Below, piece after piece: positions 8,276 to 16,361 of a stretch of 35,178 nt of DNA. Each line of letters starts with the position of its first letter. Positions within the stretch are counted from its first letter, which is position 1. This DNA comes from Vibrio sp. AND4. Its GTDB lineage: Bacteria; Pseudomonadota; Gammaproteobacteria; Enterobacterales; Vibrionaceae. The stretch lies in the NCBI RefSeq assembly GCF_000171815.1, contig NZ_ABGR01000021.1, positions 1 to 35,178 on the forward strand. Direction: 5' to 3'. The notes under the pieces were generated by a model. That model made no database searches. It was not told where the DNA came from and worked only from the letters and a program-made list of their open reading frames with translations. Both the position numbers and the translations under genes were made by a program.

Positions 8276-8941
8276 ATGTCTCGAGTGTTGATAGTAGATG
8301 ATGACGTTCCGTTGTGTGACTTGCTAGAAGCGGTATTACAGGAAGAGGGGTATATCGTCTCTTCTGTTCATTGTGGTGAAAGTGCACTGCACTATATGGA
8401 AAAAGCCTCGGTTGATCTCGTACTTCTTGATGTGATGTTGCCCAAGCTTAATGGTATTCAAGTTGCCCGTCGTATTTGCCAACGCTTTGCTACCCCCATT
8501 TTGATGCTCTCGGCGCTCAATGATGAAAACTCAATGCTTGGTGGCTATCAAGCGGGTGCTGATCAGTATATCGGTAAGCCGTTTAACGTTGCAGAACTGT
8601 TGATGCGCATTAAAGCAATTCTTCGCCGCGTAGGCCTAGAGCGCCAAAGGCAAGCAATGTGCAATACGGTTCAAAGTATCAGTAGTCAGTTGAACAGCTT
8701 ACCTTTGACGAGTACGGAAGCCGACTTACTCAGCTATTTAGTGAAGAACCAAGGTCTTGCTATCTCTAAAGCCGAATTACAGACCCAGGTTTTGAAAAAA
8801 GAGCTAAGTCCATTTGATCGCAATCTAGATATGCATATCAGCAACATACGCCGAAAGTTGGTGGAAGCTGGCTTATCTAAACAGCATATAAAAACGTTTC
8901 GTGGAAAAGGTTACAGTTACTTAGAGGTGGTCACGAGTTGA
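8276..8941 (+). CDS. OmpR/PhoB-family response regulator, probably siderophore-responsive (PeuR/PfeR-like)
   Basis: 221 residues. Receiver domain at about 1-118 with acidic pocket Asp8-Asp10, phospho-acceptor Asp52 (VLLDVMLP), Ser79 and Lys101 (GKPFN). The C-terminal winged-helix DNA-binding domain spans about 130-218 (LTSTEADLLSYLV, ...FDRNLDMHISNIRRKL, FRGKGYSYL). It is followed with a one-base TGATG overlap by its kinase, and then by a TonB-dependent siderophore receptor. The same order (regulator, sensor, receptor) is known for P. aeruginosa pfeRSA and, from memory, V. parahaemolyticus peuRS-peuA, where the pair induces an enterobactin receptor. A Fur-like site precedes it. Family is certain; the siderophore role is inferred from context. 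Confidence 0.9.
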   Translation: MSRVLIVDDDVPLCDLLEAVLQEEGYIVSSVHCGESALHYMEKASVDLVLLDVMLPKLNGIQVARRICQRFATPILMLSALNDENSMLGGYQAGADQYIGKPFNVAELLMRIKAILRRVGLERQRQAMCNTVQSISSQLNSLPLTSTEADLLSYLVKNQGLAISKAELQTQVLKKELSPFDRNLDMHISNIRRKLVEAGLSKQHIKTFRGKGYSYLEVVTS

Positions 8942-10314
8942 TGAAATTCGTGTGTCCAACCTATGTAGTGAATCGCAGAGACAGTCTTGCTTTTCAGCTC
9001 TTTAGTTATATGACTGCTATTGTGATTAGCATTTTGGCTGTTCAAGCCGTCGCTGAACAAGCATTGGTGAAAGCGATGCTCAAGGTACCAGCGAGTGTAA
9101 AAGCTGAAATGTTAGAACTTGCCCATCAAGCGAATATCTTGATTGAGGAAGGCGACATGGATGAACTGGCGGATTGGGCAAACGCACAACGCTTCTATCT
9201 GTTTGCGCTCGATGAAAATCAACATCCGCTGACACATCGAATGATGCACCCTCACTTTGAATTTAAACTGAAATTCAAAAGGCGCCTAGATGAGCACCTA
9301 GAAGATCGCGTCAGCCGGCCAATAATCAGTATTCCTTTAGTTGGTAACAACAGCTTGATGATCGAATTGCCGCATCGCTTGCATCCCGCACATGATTTCA
9401 TTATTTACTTTTCTGTCCTAAAGGTCGTGATTGCAGGCGTGATATTGGCGCTGTTCTCATTACTAATGGCACGTAATCTACAGCAGCCTTTGGACCGATT
9501 AAGAGAAGCGAGCAAGAAGCTCTCTAATGGTGATTTTAACGTCAGTGTGGTGAATGAATTGAAATCGAACACGCGAGAGTTTAATGAACTTGCTCAAGAT
9601 TTTGATCACATGACCAAAGAGATCCATTCGTTGGCCGAAAAACAGCGCCGATTGATTCGGGATGTTTCCCACGAACTGCGAACGCCGCTTGCTCGGCAAA
9701 ATCTTGTATTACACCTTTTACGAAAACGTGTCGGTGACAGCGAACAGGGCTTAGTGGATAGGATGGAAGAGGAAGCGAATGAACTTAATCATCTTATTGG
9801 CGAGATTCTGGAATTCAGTCGATTAGAGAATGCTCGCTACGATACCGAGCTAAGGAGCAGTGATCTCGAGGTTTTACTTGCTCCTCAAGTGGAGCGCTGC
9901 AAGATCGATTTAACTGCTCAGCAGACGCTGTCATTCGCTTCTGAAGCGGCAAGACCCAAGGCTCAATGTGATGACACTTTAGTGGTGCGATGCTTAAACA
10001 ATCTGATTGGTAATGCAATTAAGTATGCGGGCAATGACGCTCAAATAAGCGTGCGTTTATCCAATAAAGCCTCTGGTAAGCACCGCTACTTGGTCGTGAC
10101 GATCTCGGATAACGGGCCGGGTATCCCAAAGGACAAGTTGTCCGATATATTTGACCCATTTACCCGATTAGATGCTTCTCGCGACAAGAAGCTGGGGGGC
10201 TATGGCTTGGGGTTAGCGATAGTCAAAGAGTCGATGAGAATGATGGGGGGCAAAGCCATCGCATCCAATCGACCAGAGGGAGGACTTGCAGTGACGTTAC
10301 TGTTTAGGCAGTAA
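8941..10314 (+). CDS. Sensor histidine kinase partner of the response regulator (PeuS/PfeS-like)
   Basis: 457 residues. Two membrane helices (about residues 18-38 and 157-180) flank a periplasmic sensor region of about 120 residues. A HAMP segment follows (ARNLQQPLDRL...), then HisKA with phospho-acceptor His244 (RDVSHELRTPLAR), then an ATPase domain with N box (LNNLIGNAIKYA), G1 (ISDNGPGIP), F box (IFDPFTRLDASR) and G2 (GGYGLGLAIV). The start ATG at 8941 uses the last base of the regulator's TGA, which implies translational coupling. The frame is also open one codon upstream at a TTG, with no reason to prefer it. The periplasmic domain presumably senses a ferric siderophore, directly or through the receptor. 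This is inference from the neighbouring receptor and from the pfeS/peuS precedent. Confidence 0.9.
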   Translation: MKFVCPTYVVNRRDSLAFQLFSYMTAIVISILAVQAVAEQALVKAMLKVPASVKAEMLELAHQANILIEEGDMDELADWANAQRFYLFALDENQHPLTHRMMHPHFEFKLKFKRRLDEHLEDRVSRPIISIPLVGNNSLMIELPHRLHPAHDFIIYFSVLKVVIAGVILALFSLLMARNLQQPLDRLREASKKLSNGDFNVSVVNELKSNTREFNELAQDFDHMTKEIHSLAEKQRRLIRDVSHELRTPLARQNLVLHLLRKRVGDSEQGLVDRMEEEANELNHLIGEILEFSRLENARYDTELRSSDLEVLLAPQVERCKIDLTAQQTLSFASEAARPKAQCDDTLVVRCLNNLIGNAIKYAGNDAQISVRLSNKASGKHRYLVVTISDNGPGIPKDKLSDIFDPFTRLDASRDKKLGGYGLGLAIVKESMRMMGGKAIASNRPEGGLAVTLLFRQ

Positions 10315-10382
10315 GCTAATTTGAGTGATAGTGTGATCCAAATCTTATTCGTAAAGTAAACTCGCCACGACTGCTTTACAAA

Positions 10383-10399
10383 CTTTTGCAAATGCAAAG
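10383..10399. promoter_or_regulatory. Near-palindrome, candidate response-regulator binding site
   Basis: CTTTTGCAAATGCAAAG is a near-perfect dyad in the receptor promoter, directly upstream of TGTAAAT (10401-10407) and the Fur-like site. Its placement suits an activator such as the neighbouring OmpR-type regulator. There is no direct proof. Confidence 0.35.
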
Positions 10400-10413
10400 A
10401 ATGTAAATTTAAT

Positions 10414-10432
10414 GAAAATGGTAATGGTTGTC
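10414..10432. promoter_or_regulatory. Probable Fur box before the siderophore receptor gene
   Basis: Matches the 19-bp Fur consensus at 14 of 19 positions by hand count. It lies about 80 bases before the receptor ATG, leaving a leader with a small hairpin around 10484-10500 just before the ribosome site AAAGG. Confidence 0.55.
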
Positions 10433-10512
10433 ATTTATATTCACTGCCGAAATAATTAAAAGGGAATCACATCAAAGAATGTGCGACCTGATAACAGTCG
10501 GAGTGAAAGGAT

Positions 10513-12576
10513 ATGTTTACTAAGAGCCAATTGGCGTTAGTGATCGGTGCGGTTCTTGCAGCACCTGCAGTGGCAGAAGTTAAAACAACGGACGAAAATT
10601 TAGTCGTCGAAGGCCGTGAGTTTGGTTACAAAGCGGATACCAACAGCACTGCAATGCGTATGGAAATGACGCAACTGGAAACACCAGGGCAAGTTGCAGT
10701 AATTGACGAAACTGTCATCGATGAGCAGCGTGCAAGTACACTAGGTCAGGTTTTGCAAAATGACGCGAGTGTTAGTGCGGGTGGTACAGGCCGTAACCGT
10801 GAGCGCTTCTCACTGCGTGGTTTTACACTTAGCAGCTCAGATGGCTTTCTGCGCGATGGTCGTCAGCACTGGTCTCACTACCGTCAACCTATTGAGCTTT
10901 TAGAGCGTGTTGAAGTTCTTAAAGGCCCCTCTGGTCTACTTTACGGTAAATCTGAGCCGGGTGGCCTTGTGAACATGGTTTCTAAGAAGCCAACAACGGA
11001 AACACAAGTTAGCTTGAGCCAAGACATAGGCTCAAATGATCACTCACGTACGGTACTGGATGTGAGTGGCGCACTGAATGAAGAAAAGACGCTACGTGCA
11101 CGCGGTATTCTTGCTAAAGAAAGCTACAGCTCATGGCGTGAATACGGCGATGGAACCAAGCCACAAACTGAGCGCTTTGTTGGTGGTGTGGTTGCAGAAT
11201 ACGATATTACTGAAAACGTGATGGTTTCTGCCCATTACGACCGTACCAAAGATGACGGCAGTGTGGATTCTGGTGCTTATATCGTCGATGGCAAACCAGT
11301 CCGTGGCGACAAGTACATCTGGGATGCACAGTGGTCAAAAATTGACAACGATGTAGAAAATTACGGCATCGACATCAATGCGCAAGTGACAGATAACGTA
11401 AACGTAAAAGCGGGTTATAACCGTCAAGATTTCAACCGCTTTGATGTGGAATCCTATCCGAATTTCGAGACATACGAACAAAACGGTAAGATTAAGCATA
11501 AAGGTAATGATCGGACGGATAACTGGGTATTTGATACCGCGTATTTAGATGTAACCACAGGTTTCTCTCTGCTTGGAAGCGATAACACCCTTTTGGTTGG
11601 CGCAAACTATTTGGATTATAGCTACGATAAATTTTCGGTGAAGCATATAGGTGCAAGTGTCCCGCCGGGTCAAACGGTACCAAAACCGGAATATGGCAGT
11701 TCTAGCAAGTCGCCGACTAGCAAGTACGAAACCTGGGGTATCTACGCGCAAAATATGATGACAATTAACGATCACTGGCAAGTGCTTGCTGGTGTTCGTT
11801 ACGATGAAAAGCGCAGTAAGACATTAACAGAAAACCAAGTGTCACCAAAGCTAGGCGTGATTTTCCACCCAGCAAGCAACGGTTCGGTTTACGTTCAGTA
11901 TTCTGAAAGCTTTATGCCACAGGGCGAAGTATCTAATGGCCGTAAACTTTATACAAACGATGGTGAAGAGCTAGAAGCAGAACGTGGTGTATCCTACGAA
12001 GTGGGTACTAAGTGGGAACTGTTTGATGAGCGTTTATACCTAACAGGTGCGTTGTTTGACATTACTTTGGAAAATGTTCGAATAGATGTTAATGACCCAA
12101 ACAACCCAGGCATGGAATTAGCGACGCAAGATGGTGAGCAAGTACACCGCGGTGCAGAAATCCTAGCGCAGGGCTTTGTAACTGAAGAGCTTTCACTAAC
12201 GGCTTCTGCAATGTACCTAGATGCTGAAATTACGGAAAGTGCGGATTACAAAGGCAACCGCCCTTCGGACGTTCCTGAATTTTCAGCTAGTGTTTGGTCT
12301 AGCTACAAAGTTCAGAACAACACTGACGTGAACCTAGGCTTGATTTATGAAGGTGAGCGCTACGGCGACGCGGCGAACACTTTCAAGAAAGATGGGTATG
12401 CACGTATTGATATGGGTGTTGCGTACACACACAAGTATGATGAAAACTTGGATATTATCGCTCGGTTTAATGTTGAAAACGTGTTTGATACTGATTACCT
12501 AGCAGGTGGCGACAGGGACGGTGTAGTGGTAGGTGAAGGCCAAAACTACATGGCGACCATCCAGTTCAAGTACTGA
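10513..12576 (+). CDS. TonB-dependent ferric-siderophore receptor (PeuA-like by context)
   Basis: 687 residues. Signal peptide MFTKSQLALVIGAVLAAPAVA, a TonB-box-like ENLVVEG, a plug domain (TLGQVLQNDASVSAGG, RFSLRGF, FLRDGRQHW, IELLERVEVLKGPSGLLYG, PGGLVNMVSKKP) and a barrel ending ATIQFKY. The GPSGLLYGKSEPGGLVN signature is that of the FhuA/FoxA/FpvA siderophore-receptor class. It lies after the regulator and kinase genes, with its own promoter region holding a Fur-like site, and before a complete TonB2-type operon. In V. parahaemolyticus a receptor in this position (PeuA) was reported, as I recall, to take up enterobactin. I cannot confirm the ligand from sequence, and the sequence class would also fit a hydroxamate or mixed siderophore. 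Ribosome site AAAGG lies about 5 nt before the ATG. Confidence 0.9.
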   Translation: MFTKSQLALVIGAVLAAPAVAEVKTTDENLVVEGREFGYKADTNSTAMRMEMTQLETPGQVAVIDETVIDEQRASTLGQVLQNDASVSAGGTGRNRERFSLRGFTLSSSDGFLRDGRQHWSHYRQPIELLERVEVLKGPSGLLYGKSEPGGLVNMVSKKPTTETQVSLSQDIGSNDHSRTVLDVSGALNEEKTLRARGILAKESYSSWREYGDGTKPQTERFVGGVVAEYDITENVMVSAHYDRTKDDGSVDSGAYIVDGKPVRGDKYIWDAQWSKIDNDVENYGIDINAQVTDNVNVKAGYNRQDFNRFDVESYPNFETYEQNGKIKHKGNDRTDNWVFDTAYLDVTTGFSLLGSDNTLLVGANYLDYSYDKFSVKHIGASVPPGQTVPKPEYGSSSKSPTSKYETWGIYAQNMMTINDHWQVLAGVRYDEKRSKTLTENQVSPKLGVIFHPASNGSVYVQYSESFMPQGEVSNGRKLYTNDGEELEAERGVSYEVGTKWELFDERLYLTGALFDITLENVRIDVNDPNNPGMELATQDGEQVHRGAEILAQGFVTEELSLTASAMYLDAEITESADYKGNRPSDVPEFSASVWSSYKVQNNTDVNLGLIYEGERYGDAANTFKKDGYARIDMGVAYTHKYDENLDIIARFNVENVFDTDYLAGGDRDGVVVGEGQNYMATIQFKY

Positions 12577-12592
12577 TAACAATCTGATTTTA

Positions 12593-12628
12593 AAAGGGGA
12601 AGAATGGTCTTCCCCTTTAGTCGTTTTT
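12593..12628 (+). terminator. Hairpin (terminator or attenuator) between the receptor and the TonB2 operon
   Basis: AAAGGGGAAG (12593-12602) pairs with CTTCCCCTTT (12609-12618), with a 6-nt loop. The T run follows after a 5-nt gap (12624-12628), so read-through is plausible and would lower expression of the energy-transduction genes relative to the receptor. Confidence 0.6.
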
Positions 12629-12650
12629 GGAAAACAGAAATTTAACTCGT

Positions 12651-13418
12651 ATGAATCTAATCAAATCAAGTATCGCTCTGTTGATCTCATCGGTTTTGAT
12701 TCCCGTTCAAGCGGAAAATCTTAACGATGCACAAGCAGTGCAGGGTAAAACCAACCAGGCGTCGGCAGTAAGCCAAAAGCGCGTTGATGCAAGTGCAGAG
12801 AAATCTTTGTCTCTAGAAGCCGAAATTGAGCAGCTGCAAGAAGAAGTCGGCAACTTGAAGATTTATCGCGATCACCTATCGAACCTTGTTGATAGCCAGA
12901 ATGATGAAGTCGCAAGTTTGAATGAGCAAATTGAGCAGATCGCTCAGACACGTCAAGGCGTAGTGCCTTTGATGTATCACATGCTCGAGGGGCTTAAAAC
13001 GATCGTGGCAAATGACAAGCCCATTCGCAAAGCACAGCGTGAAGAGCGTATTGCCAAACTTGATGCCATGATGACCCGCGCAGATGTTGCGGATGCAGAG
13101 AAATTTCGTCGAATTCTAGAAGCGTACCAGATTGAAATGGACTACGGCACTAAGATCGGTGTTTACCAAGGTAAGATTGCCCTAGATAGCAAGGATCAAG
13201 TCGAAGCCGATATTCTTTACCTAGGCCGAGCTGCCCTTATCGCGCGTAGCCTGTCGGGTGAGCACTTCTGGAGTTGGTCTCAGCAACAGAAAGCATGGCA
13301 AGCGGTTGGTAATGATAAGAAAGCTGAACTCGAAACCGCATTTGCGATGGCGAACAAACAGATTGCTCCGAGCATGCTGACTTTACCCGTATCGTTAAAC
13401 GTCGCGGAGGGCAAATAA
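12651..13418 (+). CDS. DUF3450-family periplasmic coiled-coil protein of the TonB2 operon
   Basis: 255 residues. Signal peptide MNLIKSSIALLISSVLIPVQA, then a long heptad-rich coiled coil (about residues 45-110: AEIEQLQEEVGNLKIY, VASLNEQIEQI) and a helical C-terminal part with an FWSWSQQQKAWQAV motif. This matches DUF3450 proteins, which in vibrios stand at the head of the TonB2 operon (as in V. cholerae VC1548-VC1543, from memory). The exact role is unknown. Context suggests it assists the TtpC-ExbB-ExbD-TonB complex in the periplasm. The ATG at 12651 is chosen over the TTG at 12627 because it begins the signal peptide. TtpC starts immediately after its stop codon. Confidence 0.85.
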   Translation: MNLIKSSIALLISSVLIPVQAENLNDAQAVQGKTNQASAVSQKRVDASAEKSLSLEAEIEQLQEEVGNLKIYRDHLSNLVDSQNDEVASLNEQIEQIAQTRQGVVPLMYHMLEGLKTIVANDKPIRKAQREERIAKLDAMMTRADVADAEKFRRILEAYQIEMDYGTKIGVYQGKIALDSKDQVEADILYLGRAALIARSLSGEHFWSWSQQQKAWQAVGNDKKAELETAFAMANKQIAPSMLTLPVSLNVAEGK

Positions 13419-14786
13419 ATGATGAAGAAATGGCTATCGGTCGCATTGATTTCTAGCGCTGCGCTGCTACCGCAAACCACATTTGCCAGCGATACCTTGC
13501 TGCAAAAAGCACAGCAAGAAAACCGCCAACAGCAGTTACACAACGTGGCTCGTGAATCTGGCTTTAAACAAACCCAACAACAGCTGCAAGCAATGAAAAA
13601 TAAGCTTGTAGCAGAGCGTGCGGCACTACAAGCAGAAGCCGACACCCTAGGTGTGACCTTCAGTGAAAATGAAGCGGAACTTGCACAGCTAGAAGAAAAA
13701 CTGCGCCTTGAAACGGGCAGTTTAGGTGAGTTGTTTGGTGTCGTGCGTCAAAACGCAAAAGAACTGGAAGCAGAACTTAAGCACTCTGTTACTGGTGTTG
13801 ACGCAAGCTCATATCAACAAAATATCGATGACATAGTTGCCGCTAAATCACTGCCAACATTACCGCAGCTTGAAGCGATGTGGCGCAGTATGGAAGAGCA
13901 AGTGATAGCCAGTGGGGAAATGGCGAACGTATCATTCTCATTGCTTGATGGTGAAGGCCGCAAGCAAACCGTCACTGGTGTCCGCCTTGGTTCAATGGCA
14001 TTGCTCAACGATGCTGGTTACGTGAAATGGAACGGTCAACGCGGTGATGCGGTTAGCTACCTGCGCCAACCAGAAGACGGACCGACCGCAAACAGCTTTA
14101 GCTCAGGTGACATCGACTCCGTCGTGATTGACCCTTCTCGCGGTATCCTTCTAGAGCAACTGGCAAACTCGCCAACCATGGCCGATCGTCTTAATGCTGG
14201 TGGTGTCGTTGGTAAAATCATCCTCGGCTTGCTAGCGATTGGTTTGATCATTGCGTTGGTTCGCGGTGTGTCACTGGTGATTGCTCGCCAGAAAATCACC
14301 AAACAGCTTAAAAACCTAAATCAACCAGAAGATAACCCGCTTGGTCGTGTTTTGGCGGTTTACCAGAAAGACAAACACCGTAGTGTTGAGGCGTTAGAAC
14401 TGCGCCTATTGGAAGCGGTAGTTGATGAGCAAACTCACCTTGAGAAAGGCTTGTCGATGCTGAAACTGCTTGCCGCCCTCGCACCAATGTTGGGCTTATT
14501 GGGTACGGTAACAGGCATGATCGAAACCTTCCAAGTGATCACTCAGTTTGGTAACGGTGACCCGAAAGTGATGGCTGGCGGTATCTCGATGGCGTTGGTC
14601 ACCACTGTACTTGGCCTTGTTGCAGCGATGCCACTGCTTCTGGCGCATAACGTATTAAGCTCTCAAGCTGAAAACATTCGCAATATTTTAGAGAAGCAAG
14701 GTATTGGTCTTGTGGCAGAGCAAGCTGAGCGTGATATGCCAAAACAACAAAAAACATCGAATACTGTCGCGGAGAACGCAGCATAA
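13419..14786 (+). CDS. ttpC: TtpC-like protein: ExbB-type channel domain with a large periplasmic coiled coil
   Basis: 455 residues. Signal peptide MMKKWLSVALISSAALLPQTTFA, a periplasmic coiled-coil and globular region (about 25-260), a membrane helix at about 265-290 (KIILGLLAIGLIIALV), then a MotA/TolQ/ExbB domain with LLAALAPMLGLLGTVTGMIE and a third helix (MALVTTVLGLVAAMPLLLA). This fusion architecture is that of TtpC, the extra component that vibrio TonB2 systems need in addition to ExbB. ExbB itself is about half this size. GGAGGG sits 8 nt before the ATG. It overlaps exbB by one base (TAATG). It carries proton-motive force to TonB-dependent receptors at the inner membrane. Confidence 0.92.
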   Translation: MMKKWLSVALISSAALLPQTTFASDTLLQKAQQENRQQQLHNVARESGFKQTQQQLQAMKNKLVAERAALQAEADTLGVTFSENEAELAQLEEKLRLETGSLGELFGVVRQNAKELEAELKHSVTGVDASSYQQNIDDIVAAKSLPTLPQLEAMWRSMEEQVIASGEMANVSFSLLDGEGRKQTVTGVRLGSMALLNDAGYVKWNGQRGDAVSYLRQPEDGPTANSFSSGDIDSVVIDPSRGILLEQLANSPTMADRLNAGGVVGKIILGLLAIGLIIALVRGVSLVIARQKITKQLKNLNQPEDNPLGRVLAVYQKDKHRSVEALELRLLEAVVDEQTHLEKGLSMLKLLAALAPMLGLLGTVTGMIETFQVITQFGNGDPKVMAGGISMALVTTVLGLVAAMPLLLAHNVLSSQAENIRNILEKQGIGLVAEQAERDMPKQQKTSNTVAENAA

Positions 14787-15340
14787 TGGAGCAGATCCTA
14801 CTCAACACATTGGGTTTGATCAGTGAGGATTGGGCCTCGACCTTGGTGCGATTTATGCAGCAAGGCGGCCAAATTCTTTGGTGGTTGGCCGCCATAGTTG
14901 CGGTGTGTTGGTTACTGGTTATCGAGCGAATTCTTTACCTAACAATGGCATTCCCAAAGGTAAAGAAACAGCTTGGTGAGCAGTGGTCAGCAAGAGCCGA
15001 TCATCACTCTTGGTACGCGCATCAAATCCGCGAAGGGTGGATTGCCAAAGCGCACACAGAACTGCGTCAAAACCTATCAACGATTAAAGTCCTTGTCGCC
15101 ATTTGTCCAATGCTTGGCTTATTAGGCACGGTGACAGGTATGATTACGGTGTTTGATGTGATGGCCACACAAGGCAGCAGCAATCCAAAATTGATGGCTT
15201 CTGGTATTTCACTTGCAACTCTGCCGACGATGGCGGGTATGGTTGCAGCACTTGCTGGCATGTTCGTGCATGCACGCTTAAGCAAGGTGTGTGAACGCAA
15301 AGCCCTCCAGTTAGAACAATCTTTAAGGAGTCAGAAGTGA
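14786..15340 (+). CDS. exbB: ExbB proton-channel subunit of the TonB2-type system
   Basis: 184 residues. First membrane helix at about 28-50 (ILWWLAAIVAVCWLLVIERI). The conserved MotA/TolQ/ExbB core at about 95-165 contains LVAICPMLGLLGTVTGMI and ISLATLPTMAGMVAALAGMF, with the Thr/Ala-lined helices that form the channel. With ExbD it makes the inner-membrane motor that energises TonB. Overlaps: start inside the ttpC stop (TAATG), end overlapping exbD by 4 bases (GTGA), so translation of the set is coupled. Best match is the compact ExbB2 of vibrios, inferred from the TtpC neighbour. Confidence 0.93.
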   Translation: MEQILLNTLGLISEDWASTLVRFMQQGGQILWWLAAIVAVCWLLVIERILYLTMAFPKVKKQLGEQWSARADHHSWYAHQIREGWIAKAHTELRQNLSTIKVLVAICPMLGLLGTVTGMITVFDVMATQGSSNPKLMASGISLATLPTMAGMVAALAGMFVHARLSKVCERKALQLEQSLRSQK

Positions 15341-15741
15341 GACTCGGACGTAGAACCAATCGACAGGATGAAGCACAGATCGATTTAACCTCGATGCTGG
15401 ACATTGTCTTCATCATGTTGATCTTCTTCATTGTGACTAGCTCATTTGTGCGTGAGTCCGGTGTGGAAGTGAATCGCCCTCAAGCATCAAATGTAGTCAG
15501 TCAAAAAGACGCGGGTATTTTTATCGCGGTAACCGCAGCAAACGATGTGTACATCGATAAACGTTTGGTGGATATCGAGCGTGTAGAAGCCACCATCGAG
15601 CATCTAATGCTTGAGCAACCAGACGCTCCGCTTGTGATTCAGGCTGATGAGCATGCCTACAACGGTACGGTCGTTAAAGTGATGGATGCAGCGAAAGGGG
15701 CTGGCGTGAAGAACATCGCATTGGCAGCGGAGAAACCTTAA
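15337..15741 (+). CDS. exbD: ExbD subunit of the TonB2-type system
   Basis: 134 residues. Short cytoplasmic N-terminus (EAQIDLTSMLD), one membrane helix (IVFIMLIFFIVTSSF) with the essential Asp in SMLDIVFIML, and a periplasmic domain (ADEHAYNGTVVKVMDAAKGA). It works with ExbB and TtpC to convert proton flow into TonB movement. The start is GTG at 15337, overlapping the exbB TGA, with a strong ribosome site AAGGAG at 15325-15330. The TAA at the end overlaps the tonB ATG. Family assignment is secure. Confidence 0.93.
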   Translation: MRLGRRTNRQDEAQIDLTSMLDIVFIMLIFFIVTSSFVRESGVEVNRPQASNVVSQKDAGIFIAVTAANDVYIDKRLVDIERVEATIEHLMLEQPDAPLVIQADEHAYNGTVVKVMDAAKGAGVKNIALAAEKP

Positions 15742-16361
15742 TGGGTAGGCTATTACTCGCGCTGCCAGCGTCAATTATGATTGCGGTGAGTTTGTTTAGC
15801 TTTATGGCGTGGATGGTCGACAAGGGGAATCAACGTGCGCCTAAGCCTTCAGAGGCGGTCCGTTTTGATATGGTGATGGTAGAAAATGAGGCTGATGTGC
15901 AACGTCGTCAGCGCTCTGTGCCTGAGCAGCCAGAACCACCACAGACGCCAGAACCAATGGATTTGTCTCAAGCGCAAACCCAAGTAGAGCCTATGAGCCA
16001 AGTGACGCCAATCAGTGCATTAGGGTTGAATACTGCGTTGGATGGGATTGCGATCAGTGCGCCGAATTTGAAGGGTACCATGGCGAATCAGCAGGCGATC
16101 ATGCTTTATAGCCCAGAGCCTACCTATCCGAGTAAAGCGCTAAAACGTAAGATAGAAGGCTACGTGAAGATGCGATTTACTATTGACGCAACAGGTCGTC
16201 CCAAAGACATTGAAGTGATTGATGCTAAACCTAAGAGAATGTTCGAGAGAGAAGCTATTCGTGCATTGAAGAAGTCTAAGTATCAGCCTAAGGTGGAAAA
16301 CGGTGTGGCGGTAGAACGCTTTGGGCAGACCAGAAGAGTGGAGTTCAAGTTAGCCAAATGA
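15741..16361 (+). CDS. tonB2: TonB2-type energy-transducing protein
   Basis: 206 residues. Uncleaved N-terminal membrane anchor (about 4-24, LLLALPASIMIAVSLFSFMA), a short Pro/Glu-rich linker (PEQPEPPQTPEP), and a C-terminal TonB domain (AIMLYSPEPTYPSKALKRKI, EGYVKMRFTIDATGRPKDIE, REAIRALKKSKYQP). The short linker is typical of vibrio TonB2 and shorter than E. coli TonB. It reaches across the periplasm to the TonB box of outer-membrane receptors, most likely including the receptor at 10513. The number 2 is inferred from the TtpC/DUF3450/TPR neighbours. A TonB3-type system is the alternative. Overlaps exbD by one base and the TPR gene by four (ATGA). Confidence 0.88.
   Translation: MGRLLLALPASIMIAVSLFSFMAWMVDKGNQRAPKPSEAVRFDMVMVENEADVQRRQRSVPEQPEPPQTPEPMDLSQAQTQVEPMSQVTPISALGLNTALDGIAISAPNLKGTMANQQAIMLYSPEPTYPSKALKRKIEGYVKMRFTIDATGRPKDIEVIDAKPKRMFEREAIRALKKSKYQPKVENGVAVERFGQTRRVEFKLAK

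Noticed and set aside
13280..13645. 121-codon minus-strand frame rich in Cys and Ala
   Set aside because: Antisense to the DUF3450 and ttpC genes, which have signal peptides and family motifs here.
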